Of a stretch of 34,684 nucleotides of DNA, positions 9,476 through 32,546 are shown one piece after another. Both the position numbers and the translations under genes were made by a program. Numbering within the stretch: position 1 is the first letter of the stretch; each line of letters starts with the position of its first letter. A model generated the notes under the pieces. It was not told where the DNA came from and did no database searches. It worked only from the letters and a program-made list of their open reading frames with translations. The stretch is from a virus, in the IMG/VR virus record IMGVR_UViG_3300027309_000021, positions 1-34,684 of that record; one strand, written 5' to 3'.

Positions 9476-10131
9476 TAGCTATGGTATTACTCTTCTATCC
9501 TTTATTGTAAAATTTGACCCGATGTGAATTTACGCTAAACGTATCTATGAGAATAGGCGCTAAACGTGACTGTAAGTATTACGGTCAAATTACCGTAAAC
9601 TTGTTATGAACAAGATAAGATTTGTTATATATTTAGTAACATTTTCTTATTTATGCTAGTATAACAAATCCTAGTAGATATATCGTATTATCTAGTAGAA
9701 AAATGGCACTTGTAGATTTAGATTTACCCCCTGCACGAAAGCTTTCGGGGAGATAAGTGCTATTAGAGGGAGAAGAATTAAACTTTGTTTATTAAAGCCC
9801 CACCCCACCTTAAAAAGCTAATTAGAGAGAAAACTTTTTTAAGGTGAGAAGTTAACTGTAAAAATCATTTATTTATTCCTACTTATTATACATAGATATA
9901 TCTATAGGTTTTTAAGGTAAAGAGACAACTTAATTTCATCTCTCCCCAAAAGCTTTCGGTTTATTTTCTTTTTTAGGTTTTTATTTGTAATAAGTAATAA
10001 AATATAAAAAGTATTAAGCCATGTTGAAACTATAACTTTTTAGGAATGTATTTGTATACTAATTATATGTAACTTATAGTCTTATACAAGAATCTTTATT
10101 TCATGGTTATAGATTAATAAGTCTTAAACAA
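9476..10131 (+). other. Intergenic region between cob and tRNA-Gly
   Basis: No gene is recognised. It contains structured-repeat copy 1 (9591-9801), a palindrome CGAAAGCTTTCG (9736-9747) inside a C/G-rich hairpin, and an inverted repeat CACCTTAAAAAG / CTTTTTTAAGGTG (9806-9817 and 9834-9846). That last hairpin could act as an RNA-processing or end-protection signal. The remainder (9850-10131) is AT-rich with nothing identified. Confidence 0.5.
9591..9801 (+). repeat. Structured intergenic repeat, copy 1
   Basis: This copy shares ordered blocks with the two copies at 31070-31223 and 31254-31380: TACCGTAAACTTGTTATGAA, then AGTATAACAAATCC (9657-9670), a hairpin, GAAAAATGG, a second hairpin (GGCACTT ... 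AAGTGCT), GAGGGAGAAG, and TAAAGCCCC. The shared blocks sit outside the stems and the stems themselves vary, which suggests selection on RNA structure. The second-hairpin loop carries an extra GC-rich insert (CCCCCTGCACGAAAGC). I do not recognise it as a tRNA, RNase P RNA or group I fragment. Confidence 0.6.
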
Positions 10132-10202
10132 TCCCTATTAGTTTAAAGGTAGAACAAGATTTTCCTAATTTCTTAATCTAAGTTCGAATCTTAGATAGGG
10201 AA
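10132..10202 (+). tRNA. trnG: tRNA-Gly(UCC)
   Basis: A full cloverleaf can be drawn: a perfect 7-bp acceptor (TCCCTAT/ATAGGGA), a D-arm GTTT/GAAC, a T-arm CTAAG-TTCGAAT-CTTAG, and discriminator A202. The anticodon loop TTTCCTA gives UCC, which reads GGN. The anticodon stem AAGAT/ATTTC is weak, with one G-U and one mismatch at its base. The alternative register (loop TTCCTAA, anticodon CCU for Arg) pairs worse, so Gly is preferred. Confidence 0.78.
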
Positions 10203-10564
10203 AATTTAAATAAGATAGGTTTTACGTTTATCTATGTATATTATGAAAAAGACAATAAGAAATTTGTAATATTTAGTTAGATAAAATGGGTATTTTAAAC
10301 ACGAATTTATTTCATATAAGAATAGGTCTATTCTTTTAATTTTCCTTTACACAGGATTAACCGTTTATACACCTAGTATGCTTTAATTGAAATAAGGTTA
10401 AACTTTTAACACTAGTTATCTAGATTTACAACATTACATAATTATATAAAATAGCTATTATTATATTAAAAAAAAATAATTTTTACATAAAATAATCTTT
10501 TTATATAGGTTATTCATTACGCGTATGTGATTTAAAAAACCTTGCATTATAGTATTAAAAGAAA
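10203..10564 (+). other. Intergenic region between tRNA-Gly and tRNA-Cys
   Basis: This is AT-rich sequence with no reading frame of note, no tRNA and no repeat that I can recognise on either strand. Confidence 0.5.
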
Positions 10565-10638
10565 AGGGGTATGTTGCATAGGGCTATGCATTTTGATTGC
10601 AGATCATAAATATAAGGTTCAACTCCTTCATATCTCTA
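10565..10638 (+). tRNA. trnC: tRNA-Cys(GCA)
   Basis: The acceptor AGGGGTA pairs with TATCTCT (with G-U wobbles). The D-arm is TGCA/TGCA, the T-arm is AAGG-TTCAACT-CCTT, and A10638 is the discriminator. The anticodon loop TTGCAGA gives GCA, decoding Cys. The anticodon stem TTTGA/TCATA contains one T-T mismatch. Confidence 0.8.
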
Positions 10639-11341
10639 AATTACCTCACTAGCTAGATGTTTACTTGTAAACTATATTGTAAAAAAAGCATAAAGACCGG
10701 TATTTTTATGAAAATTGAAATTTTATCTTGTTAATGAGATATTTCATGTAAATGTGACGGTGTTATTGAGATACATGTAAACGTATCCATGTAAACGTAT
10801 CCATAAAAAGTTTCACTGTCGGTTTTGGTTTAAACAGTTTATCTTACGTATTGAAAGTACTAGAAGTTTATTATAGGAATATTCATATAAAATATTTAAT
10901 AGTATAATTAGAGGGTATATGCTGAACTATAAGATGTTTTATTCTAATAGTTGGTTTACTATTAAAGATCTTTTTTTTCATTAAATTAAGCGTGTGTTGC
11001 TATCGTATTTATTAGATTTACCCATAGTTACAGTAATCGATTCATCATTGTATAATGATGAAGATCTAGATAATGATTTAATCTATGAACATAATCGTAA
11101 GTTGTAATAATTTTATCGTTTATATTTAGAGAAACTGAGATAAACATTGAATTATTAGTACTAAACTTTTTATGGTGTAACTGATTATAAGACTAAGATT
11201 TGGATTATAACGGTTACATTTTTTCAAGAAGTTATTGTGACTCCCCTTTCCAGTTCTACAGATAATTTATCTAGAACTAGTGTCATAATACCTATTGAGA
11301 GAAGTTACAATAATCTTAATATAAAAACATCAGGTATTAGT
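10639..11341 (+). other. Intergenic region and cox1 leader
   Basis: No confident gene is present. It contains a perfect 14-bp tandem duplication (CATGTAAACGTATC, 10774-10801) and a 37-codon frame from GTG at 10994 to TAA at 11105 (start VLLSYLLDLPIV) with no recognisable relation. The cox1 5' untranslated region should lie within the last part, but I see no secure promoter motif. Confidence 0.45.
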
Positions 11342-27335
<15,994 letters not shown>

Positions 27336-30300
27336 ATACTAAGCCTTGTTTTCTTAGGTATAAGTAACTTATTTACTTTTTCTAACGAATTTATCTGTGA
27401 TGCACCTAGAGCTTGAGGACTTTACTTCCAAGATAGTGCTAGCCCACAGATGGAAGCGCTAGTAGAACTTCACGATAACATTATGTATTATTTAGTTGCA
27501 ATTTTATTTGCTGTAGGTTGAATACAAGGAGCTATTATTAAAAATTTTGATAGTTCTAAATCACCGATAAGTAATAAATATCTTAATCATGGTAAATGTG
27601 TGCCTATTCAAAAGTATTTTAATTATATTCAACAAAAACACTACTCCACTTCTTCAAATCATGAAATTAAGGAAGAGACTTTGCCTATACAGATAGAAAT
27701 AAATGTAATAAAATTATATGAAAATGCCACCCTTAAAAAACAAATTATAGATGAAAATAAATATAAATCTGGTATATACCTTTTAACAAATTTACTTAAT
27801 AAAGATAAATATGTTGGTCAATCTATTGATTTAGGTAAAAGATTCACAAAATATTTTAATTTAAGTTATCTAAAAAATAGAAATACTCTTGTTATAAGTA
27901 GAGCTTTAATAAAGTATGGTTATGCTAATTTTTCTATTAGCATCTTAGAATATTGTGACAAAGATATTTTAAACGAAAAAGAGCAATATTACATGGATAT
28001 TATAAAACCAGTATATAATACATTAAAAATAGCTGGAAGTTCATCAGGTTATAAACATACACAAGAAAGTAAAGATAAGCGTAGTTTAAACTTGAAAGGT
28101 AAATATACAGGAATAAATTCTCCTTTATATGGTAGAACTCATACTGAACAAACTAAAGAACTTATGAGTTCAATGAAAAAAGGCCAAAATAATAATTTTT
28201 ATGGTAAGACTCACACCGATGAAACTAGAGAGCTCATTAGACAAAAAGCCATAGGTAGAAAACATATACCTAGTACTTTAGAAAAAATGAGTAAAGTTAA
28301 AGGTAATCCTGTTAATATTTATGAAAAATGTAATTCAGAAGGTTTTAAACTTATAGGTAATTTCGTTTCTGCTAGAAAAGCAGGTCTGTTTTTAGGTATT
28401 AGTGGTAGTACAATCATTAAATATATGCATTCTGGAGAGGTATTTAAAGATAGATATAAATTTTCGGGGCAAGCTCCCAAATAAATGAATATAGTTATAA
28501 CAACTATGAATAAAACCACTATATGCTGGAAACTCCTAAAGCCTTAAAAACTAATGATTAGTGATAGCTTTAATGGATGATACAATGGATTATCAGCAGG
28601 AAACCAAAAGGTACTTACCTAAATAGGATCCTCAGAGACTACATGTGAGACATATGCAGTAGCTAACCCTAACATATGATAATATAGTCCGCATAGTATA
28701 GAAATATATTATTATTTTAGACACTAATCGAGCTTATATGAACAATTACTCCTGCTTTAATCTTAGTATTAATAGCTTTCCCTTCTTTCAAATTACTATA
28801 TTTAATGGATGAGGTTACTGACCCTTCATTATCCGTGTTAGCAGAGGGGCACCAATGATACTGATCCTACGAATATCCAGACTTCTTAAATAGTGATGGA
28901 GATTTTGTTGAGTTTGATTCTTACTTAGTTCCTGAATCTGATTTAGAAGAAGGAGCGTTAAGAATGTTAGAAGTAGATAATAGAGTTATCCTTCCTGAAA
29001 TTACACACACTAGATTTATTCTTACTGCAGCAGATGAACTGAGGACCTTTAGCAAGTACCTCTATATGTCTATACACTATCAAATTCCGGGGACACCCTA
29101 AAGACCTTTTAACTAAACGTTCATCTCAAAAGGTTAAACGTGGCTATGTTAATGACCATAGGTATAGTAATATCAAAAGGTATATACGAAAGTTAAATGG
29201 GTTATCGCGGATCTAAATCACCTAGTTACCTTATTTGGTTACCCTACAATCTTATAACTCACGCTACAGCAGCAAAGAAAGATTGCTAGGCTACATCACC
29301 ATCATGGTGTAGTAGGTTGTAAAAGAGCAACGAGTAGACGGTAGTGGTCTATAATAGTAAAAAGAGGGTTACACTCAACTATTCTAGATTAAGGTATACT
29401 CTAGTGGACCTGATAATAGGTCGTTGGGTTTACAGCTATACCTAAAATCTAAATATTTTAATTATTTCACTGTCAATATGGGGGACAAATGCTTATACCC
29501 TAGATTATTCATGTAGAAACTAGTATCATCCATCTCTAACCCTAAATGATTCATGTAGAGATTAGTATCATCCATATCTAACCCTATATGATTTATGTAT
29601 ATTACTTTACTGTGGTACATTTGGGCACCGTTTTTTTAATATCATGAAACCAGATTTATAGATCATGGTAAAGTAAGCTCTCGATTAAATGTTCTTTTGC
29701 TTTCCTAGTCCCCTCATGGGCCTTGCCCTGTTGAGGGACAAGCCCGAAAGGGCTAGTGATAAATAAATGTTATGGTCGGTTTTATTCGGGAAATAACCAC
29801 AGTCATATCACAAGTGAAGTAATTAATAAAGTACTAGCTAATCAAGGTGTTTCTATAACACAAAAGAAACTGAACATTTTGTTAAATATTAAGGGTGTAA
29901 CTTTTGACTTACCCTTCGACAGTCAAACATTTCCAGCTTTATTTGGTTTAGTAGGTAAACCTATAAGCAGAAGACCTAAGGCCGGTATATATATTTTTAC
30001 ACACTTAGCAACTGGTAGAAAATATGTGGGGTCAAGTAATAGTCTTTCAAGAAGATTAGAACAATATTTTAATCCTAACCCTCTATTTTATAAGGAATAT
30101 GGTTTATTCCTTCCTTTGATTAAAAAAGAAGGGTTTTCTGCTTTTAATTTGGAAGTATTTGTTATGCCGGAGGAATTAAGCTCAGATTATAACTTTTTTT
30201 TTGAACAATATCACTTATTAGATAGTGATTTTAACTTAAATACTCAAAGAGTTGTTAATTTTAGAGTTAATCAAGGAAATACTGTTTATTTATATGATTT

Positions 30301-31013
30301 TGAAGGTAAGATTTTATATTACACTGCAACTTCTTTAAATGTATTGAAAGCTGATTTAGGTGTACATCATGCTACTGTTACAGAATGTATAAAAACCGGA
30401 TCACTTTATCTAGATTACTTTATAATTACAGATAAATTAAAACCAGATGCAAATAAAGCTGGTTTATCTTTAGAAGAGTTATCTAAGCTTACTTTGGATA
30501 AAAGATCTTTATTTCTATAAAAAATATTTTTCTTTGAAAAACAGTAAATCAGTTTATATTAAACAAGATGTTACAGGAGTAATATACAATTTTTCTAGCA
30601 TAACATCATTAGTTAAATACTTTAATAGCATAAATATTAAGACTAACCGTAATAAGATAGCTAGTTGTTTAAATACCAACGAGTCTTATTTAGGTTACAC
30701 TTACTACACCGGTACAAGCTAAACATGATCATCCCCCATAACTAAATGAGTGCCAAAAAATTAATATAATAATAAAATATTTAGATCATGGAAAAGTAAA
30801 CTTTCGGTTATCCATTCATTTGCAATTCCAGCATTAGGGGTAAAATGTGATGCTTACCCAGGGAGATTAAATCAATTCTCTGTTTTAATTAACAGATTAG
30901 GAACATTCTATGGTCAATGTTCAGAAATTTGTGGTATATTACACAGCTCTATGCCTATTGTTGTAGAATCTGTGTCCTTAGAGAAATTCTTGTCTTGATT
31001 ACAAGAACAATAG
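27336..31013 (+). CDS. cox2: cox2, cytochrome c oxidase subunit II (3 exons), in frame with cox1
   Basis: Subunit II carries the CuA centre that takes electrons from cytochrome c. Exons: the 3' part of 27027-27593, then 28721-29035 and 30807-31013 (TAG stop). Conserved segments are [43 protein letters not shown], and the CuA ligands in [16 protein letters not shown], ending S-W-L-Q-E-Q. The N-terminus has no ATG: the cox1 frame continues through [19 protein letters not shown] into F-I-C-D-A-P. ATA at 27336 or 27360 are possible non-AUG starts; from 27360 the protein would be 251 residues, the usual length. The alternative is a fused Cox1-Cox2 precursor. The 27336 start is only a nominal boundary. 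Confidence 0.93.
27594..28484 (+). CDS. GIY-YIG homing endonuclease of the first cox2 intron
   Basis: The frame is continuous with the fused cox1/cox2 exon (N-H-G-K-C-V-P-I-Q) to TAA 28482-28484. The GIY-YIG core is [18 protein letters not shown] (near 27771-27825), then K-R-F-T-K-Y-F and the Glu-bearing E-K-E-Q-Y-Y-M-D-I (near 27978). Three NUMOD3-like repeats follow ([28 protein letters not shown], and an earlier S-G-Y-K-H-T-Q-E), then a NUMOD1-type module with a helix-turn-helix ([20 protein letters not shown]). It is complete and unbroken. Cox1 exon 12, cox2 exon 1 and this HE form one open frame. Confidence 0.9.
   Translation, partial: KCVPIQKYFNYIQQKHYSTSSNHEIKEETLPIQIEINVIKLYENATLKKQIIDENKYKSGIYLLTNLLNKDKYVGQSIDLGKRFTKYFNLSYLKNRNTLVISRALIKYGYANFSISILEYCDKDILNEKEQYYMDIIKPVYNTLKIAGSSSGYKHTQESKDKRSLNLKGKYTGINSPLYGRTHTEQTKELMSSMKKGQNNNFYGKTHTDETRELIRQKAIGRKHIPSTLEKMSKVKGNPVNIYEKCNSEGFKLIGNFVSARKAGLFLGISGSTIIKYMHSGEVFKDRYKFSGQAPK
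27594..28720 (+). mobile_element. First cox2 group I intron
   Basis: The exon ends CTT AAT CAT GGT (27593) and resumes ACA CTA ATC GAG (28721), giving Y-L-N-H-G-T-L-I-E-L-I-W. The core follows the HE at about 28518-28692: TATATGCTGGAAACTCC, GGATTATCAGCAGGAAACC, ATCCTCAGAGACTACATG and ATAATATAGTCCGC, with P7 GACTA/TAGTC. Confidence 0.9.
29498..29604 (+). repeat. 42-bp tandem repeat, about 2.5 units, in the second cox2 intron
   Basis: Units start at 29498, 29540 and 29582, each opening with CCCTA and containing TTCATGTAGA and TAGTATCATCCAT. The third unit is partial (CCCTATATGATTTATGTATA). Units differ at a few positions, so the expansion is not brand new. Confidence 0.85.
29657..29712 (+). 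repeat. Internal copy of the intron 3' end plus the start of the cox2 exon
   Basis: AGATCATGGTAAAGTAAGCT CTCG at 29661-29684 matches the real intron end AGATCATGGAAAAGTAAACT TTCG at 30783-30806. The bases that follow also match: ATTAAATGTTCTTTTGC versus exon GTTATCCATTCATTTGC. Read in frame, the copy gives I-K-C-S-F-A-F beside the true V-I-H-S-F-A-I. The HE gene lies between the two copies. Confidence 0.65.
29705..29757 (+). repeat. GC-rich double-hairpin element flanked by CTAGT
   Basis: A bulged stem GTCCCCTCA/TGAGGGAC (29708-29739) encloses a GGGC/GCCC hairpin (29718-29728), and a second hairpin AGCCC-GAAA-GGGCT (29741-29754) follows. CTAGT occurs at both ends (29705-29709 and 29753-29757), like a target-site duplication. 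Composition is far richer in GC than the surroundings. It resembles fungal mitochondrial double-hairpin elements or GC clusters. Confidence 0.65.
29756..30520 (+). CDS. GIY-YIG homing endonuclease of the second cox2 intron
   Basis: The recognisable protein starts near GTG 29756 or soon after, without an ATG at a plausible place, and ends at TAA 30518-30520. It has an N-terminal part ([20 protein letters not shown]) shared with the cox1-i493 enzyme, and a GIY-YIG core [18 protein letters not shown] (near 29980-30037). R-R-L-E-Q-Y, the Glu-bearing F-E-Q-Y-H-L-L-D and a NUMOD1-like module follow. It is a close paralogue of the cox1-i493 HE, although the two introns have different core types. Its frame stays open upstream across the GC element, so the true start is unclear. 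The C-terminal module is displaced by a frameshift (30513-30722). Confidence 0.8.
   Translation: MINKCYGRFYSGNNHSHITSEVINKVLANQGVSITQKKLNILLNIKGVTFDLPFDSQTFPALFGLVGKPISRRPKAGIYIFTHLATGRKYVGSSNSLSRRLEQYFNPNPLFYKEYGLFLPLIKKEGFSAFNLEVFVMPEELSSDYNFFFEQYHLLDSDFNLNTQRVVNFRVNQGNTVYLYDFEGKILYYTATSLNVLKADLGVHHATVTECIKTGSLYLDYFIITDKLKPDANKAGLSLEELSKLTLDKRSLFL
30513..30722 (+). pseudogene. Frameshifted C-terminal DNA-binding module of the second cox2 intron endonuclease
   Basis: In the next frame the sequence is open across the HE stop ([17 protein letters not shown]) and continues with [15 protein letters not shown] to TAA 30720-30722. This is a NUMOD1/IENR1-like helix-turn-helix module of the kind expected at the end of such HEs. 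A 1-nt indel near 30505-30520, next to A/T runs, would join it to the main frame. Confidence 0.65.
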
Positions 31014-31069
31014 TAAGATTAAATCTTTCTATGTAACTCTAGATAATTTGGGGTTAAATAATGGTTTTG

Positions 31070-31223
31070 TACCGTTAACTTGTTATGAAAGGTAACCGTC
31101 TGTTTACAAGATAGTATAACAAATCCCAGTAGATAATTTATTATTAACTGGAAAATTGTACTTTTAATACATATTAAGAGCAATTAGGGAGAAGACTGAT
31201 ATTCATTGGTTAAAGCCCTATAA
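31070..31223 (+). repeat. Structured intergenic repeat, copy 2
   Basis: It has the same order of blocks as copies 1 and 3: TACCGTTAACTTGTTATGAA, AGTATAACAAATCC, hairpin CCAGT...ACTGG, GAAAATTG, hairpin (ATTG...CAAT enclosing CTTTTAAT/ATTAAGAG), AGGGAGAAGAC and TAAAGCCCT. Only copies 1 and 2 share the upstream TACCGT block. Confidence 0.65.
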
Positions 31224-31253
31224 ACCCTCATCGAAAGATCTACTTAATACTAA

Positions 31254-31380
31254 AGTATAACAAATCCCAGCTTTCATTATACTTTTCGGTTTAAGCTGGA
31301 AAATTGCAGTTACGTCGATCTTTTTTAAGGTTAGTAAAAAGCAATTTGGGGAGAAGACAATTGTATTGGTAAAGCCCTAT
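31254..31380 (+). repeat. Structured intergenic repeat, copy 3
   Basis: AGTATAACAAATCC is followed by a first hairpin CCAGCTT...AAGCTGG, GAAAATTGC, a second hairpin ATTGC...GCAAT, TTGGGGAGAAGAC and GGTAAAGCCCTAT. Compared with copy 2, the first stem changes on both sides (CCAGT/ACTGG to CCAGCTT/AAGCTGG) while staying paired. Confidence 0.65.
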
Positions 31381-31400
31381 ACAAATCACATTTACCCATA

Positions 31401-31506
31401 ATTTTAAAATATACAACCTATCCATATTAAATAGATAATTAACATGATTAATTAAAAAAACTTTTTAACTAAATGTAATTTTAAAATCATTTTTTAATTT
31501 AAAATG
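31401..31506 (+). repeat. Duplicated nad1 leader in front of the unknown gene
   Basis: This 103-nt stretch plus ATG matches 32445-32549 with few differences. Shared landmarks are ATTTTAAAATATACAA, CATATTAAATAGATAATTAA, CATGATTAATTAAAA, CTTTTTAA, AATGTAATTTTA, and TTTAAAATG at the start codon. The leader probably carries transcription, processing or translation signals used by nad1. Confidence 0.8.
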
Positions 31507-31704
31507 ATGTATTTTCAAATTATTATTATTATGTTTTTGTTTACAAAAGTTCGATCTGCTCCTCTGGGACGGGCAGAGGAAATTGAACGTGTTATGAGTG
31601 TTATAGAAGGTATTAGGCAAGTTGCAAGTAAAATATTGGATATACTAAAAACTTACCCTAACGAATTTACACATAAATTCAACCTTATCAGATTTAGTAG
31701 CTAA
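31504..31704 (+). pseudogene. Unknown membrane-protein gene, N-terminal segment
   Basis: ATG at 31504 lies at the same place as the nad1 start in the copied leader. The segment starts with a hydrophobic, signal-like stretch (M-M-Y-F-Q-I-I-I-I-M-F-L-F), followed by APLGRAEEIERVMSVIEGIR and KILDILKTYPNEFTH, and stops at TAA 31702-31704. The next frame carries a plausible continuation, so this looks like the 5' part of a gene split by a frameshift near 31680. I know no family for it; it is not atp9, rps3 or a nad subunit. Confidence 0.55.
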
Positions 31705-32002
31705 AGCATCTTCCGATTTAATTGTGCTATTTACTATATTATTTTGAACTGGTACGCTGGCTTTAAATACATTACCTTCATTTGAAGACAGTATTAGTCA
31801 TTATATTCATCATAGTTTAGCACCACATAAATTATATCTATTAACATGTGTATACGGACTATTATTAGGTGCAGCTGGAACTTCTGTATACAATATCTTA
31901 GATGCTTTAGCTAGTAGTGCTAAATGAGGATTATTAGCTGGTAGTGCTAAATGAGGATTATTAGCTACATCTTTTTTTCTGATTTTTCGTGTCTTGTTTT
32001 AA
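31649..32002 (+). pseudogene. Unknown membrane-protein gene, middle segment
   Basis: This frame is open from 31649; convincing protein begins at L-S-D-L-V-A-K-A-S-S-D-L (31685) and ends at TAA 32000-32002, with TGA read as Trp at 31746, 31925 and 31952 regions. It has two likely membrane segments (IVLFTILFWTGTLALNTL; LYLLTCVYGLLLGAAGTSVY) separated by HYIHHSLAPHK. A perfectly framed 27-bp tandem duplication (31910-31963) repeats S-A-K-W-G-L-L-A-G near the end. It follows the N-terminal segment after a +1 shift. Confidence 0.55.
31910..31963 (+). repeat. 27-bp tandem duplication
   Basis: GCTAGTAGTGCTAAATGAGG ATTATTA is followed by a copy differing at one base (GCTGG). It adds nine codons in frame (S-A-K-W-G-L-L-A-G) to the unknown membrane protein. 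Confidence 0.85.
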
Positions 32003-32159
32003 TAGTCGGTGATTGTTATCTGTTCTAGACAGTTCAGAACGGCCATTTGCGGTTACAAATAATTGAGTGACTATAAAATACTGAGTTGCTTCTTGTTGGG
32101 CCAAAAAGTTATTTATTTTAAAAACAATATTTTCATCACATAACCTATGGTTTCTATTT

Positions 32160-32424
32160 TTTTTTTACTCTTGGTTTTGGGTTAAATTTTTGTGGTTCAA
32201 ATTTTCCTGATGGTTTACCATTACCACATAAAGATTTGCCGTAACCACATAACGACCTACTACCAAGAGACATACCCTGCAACGTCTCTCCCGATAATAC
32301 TAACATATATTATGTGCATATTCTGATTTGAATAGCATCCGCAATAGCTTTGTGTTATCTTGGACTTAGCATGGAACAAATTAATCAAGTGTCTGAACAA
32401 ACTAATATAGTTCAGTCTTTTTAG
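32160..32424 (+). pseudogene. Unknown membrane-protein gene, C-terminal segment
   Basis: Frame 1 reads T-L-G-F-G-L-N-F-C-G-S-N-F-P-D-G-L-P-L-P, then a TAA (near 32241), then PHNDLLPRDIPCNVSPDNTN, a membrane segment (Y-V-H-I-L-I-W-I-A-S-A-I-A-L-C-Y-L-G-L) and a hydrophilic end stopping at TAG 32422. It may be the C-terminus of the same ancestral gene as the two preceding segments; the stretch 32003-32160 has several stops and nothing recognisable. The CCACATAA repeats around the internal stop suggest slippage. Confidence 0.4.
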
Positions 32425-32444
32425 ACAAATAACATAATCCTTCA

Positions 32445-32546
32445 ATTTTAAAATATACAATCTATGCATATTAAATAGATAATTAACATGATTAATTAAA
32501 ATAAACTTTTTAAATGTAATTTTAAGATCATCCTTTTAAATTTAAA
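32445..32546 (+). promoter_or_regulatory. nad1 5' leader
   Basis: This is the immediate upstream region of nad1, duplicated at 31401-31503. Conservation between copies is high right up to the ATG, so the unit probably contains sequence needed for expression. No promoter consensus could be identified with confidence. Confidence 0.5.

Larger units (their letters stand above)
29036..30806 (+). mobile_element. Second cox2 group I intron (group IC-like), 1.77 kb
   Basis: The exon ends GCA GCA GAT (29035) and resumes GTT ATC CAT TCA TTT GC (30807), giving T-A-A-D-V-I-H-S-F-A. The core differs from the others: CAAATTCCGGGGACACCC (29081-29098), TTTTAACTAAACGTTC, GGGTTATCGCGGATCTAAAT (29200-29219), GCAACGAGTAGACGGTAGTG (29327-29346) and TTAAGGTATACTCTAGTGG. 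It resembles the nad1 intron core. It also contains a 42-bp tandem repeat, a GC hairpin element, a copied 3' end, and an HE gene. Confidence 0.82.
31014..31503 (+). other. Intergenic region between cox2 and the unknown gene
   Basis: No gene is recognised. It contains structured-repeat copies 2 and 3 (31070-31223, 31254-31380) and a 103-bp copy of the nad1 leader (31401-31503). I find no tRNA. Confidence 0.5.

Noticed and set aside
9591-9801. Structured repeat as RNase P RNA or a tRNA cluster
   Set aside because: It lacks the conserved RNase P P4 sequences and any T-loop (GTTCRA) or anticodon arm, and it occurs three times.
29036-30806. Second cox2 intron as a group II intron
   Set aside because: It lacks a GTGYG start, an AY end, a domain V hairpin and a reverse transcriptase; the core strings match group I (IC-like) and the HE is GIY-YIG.
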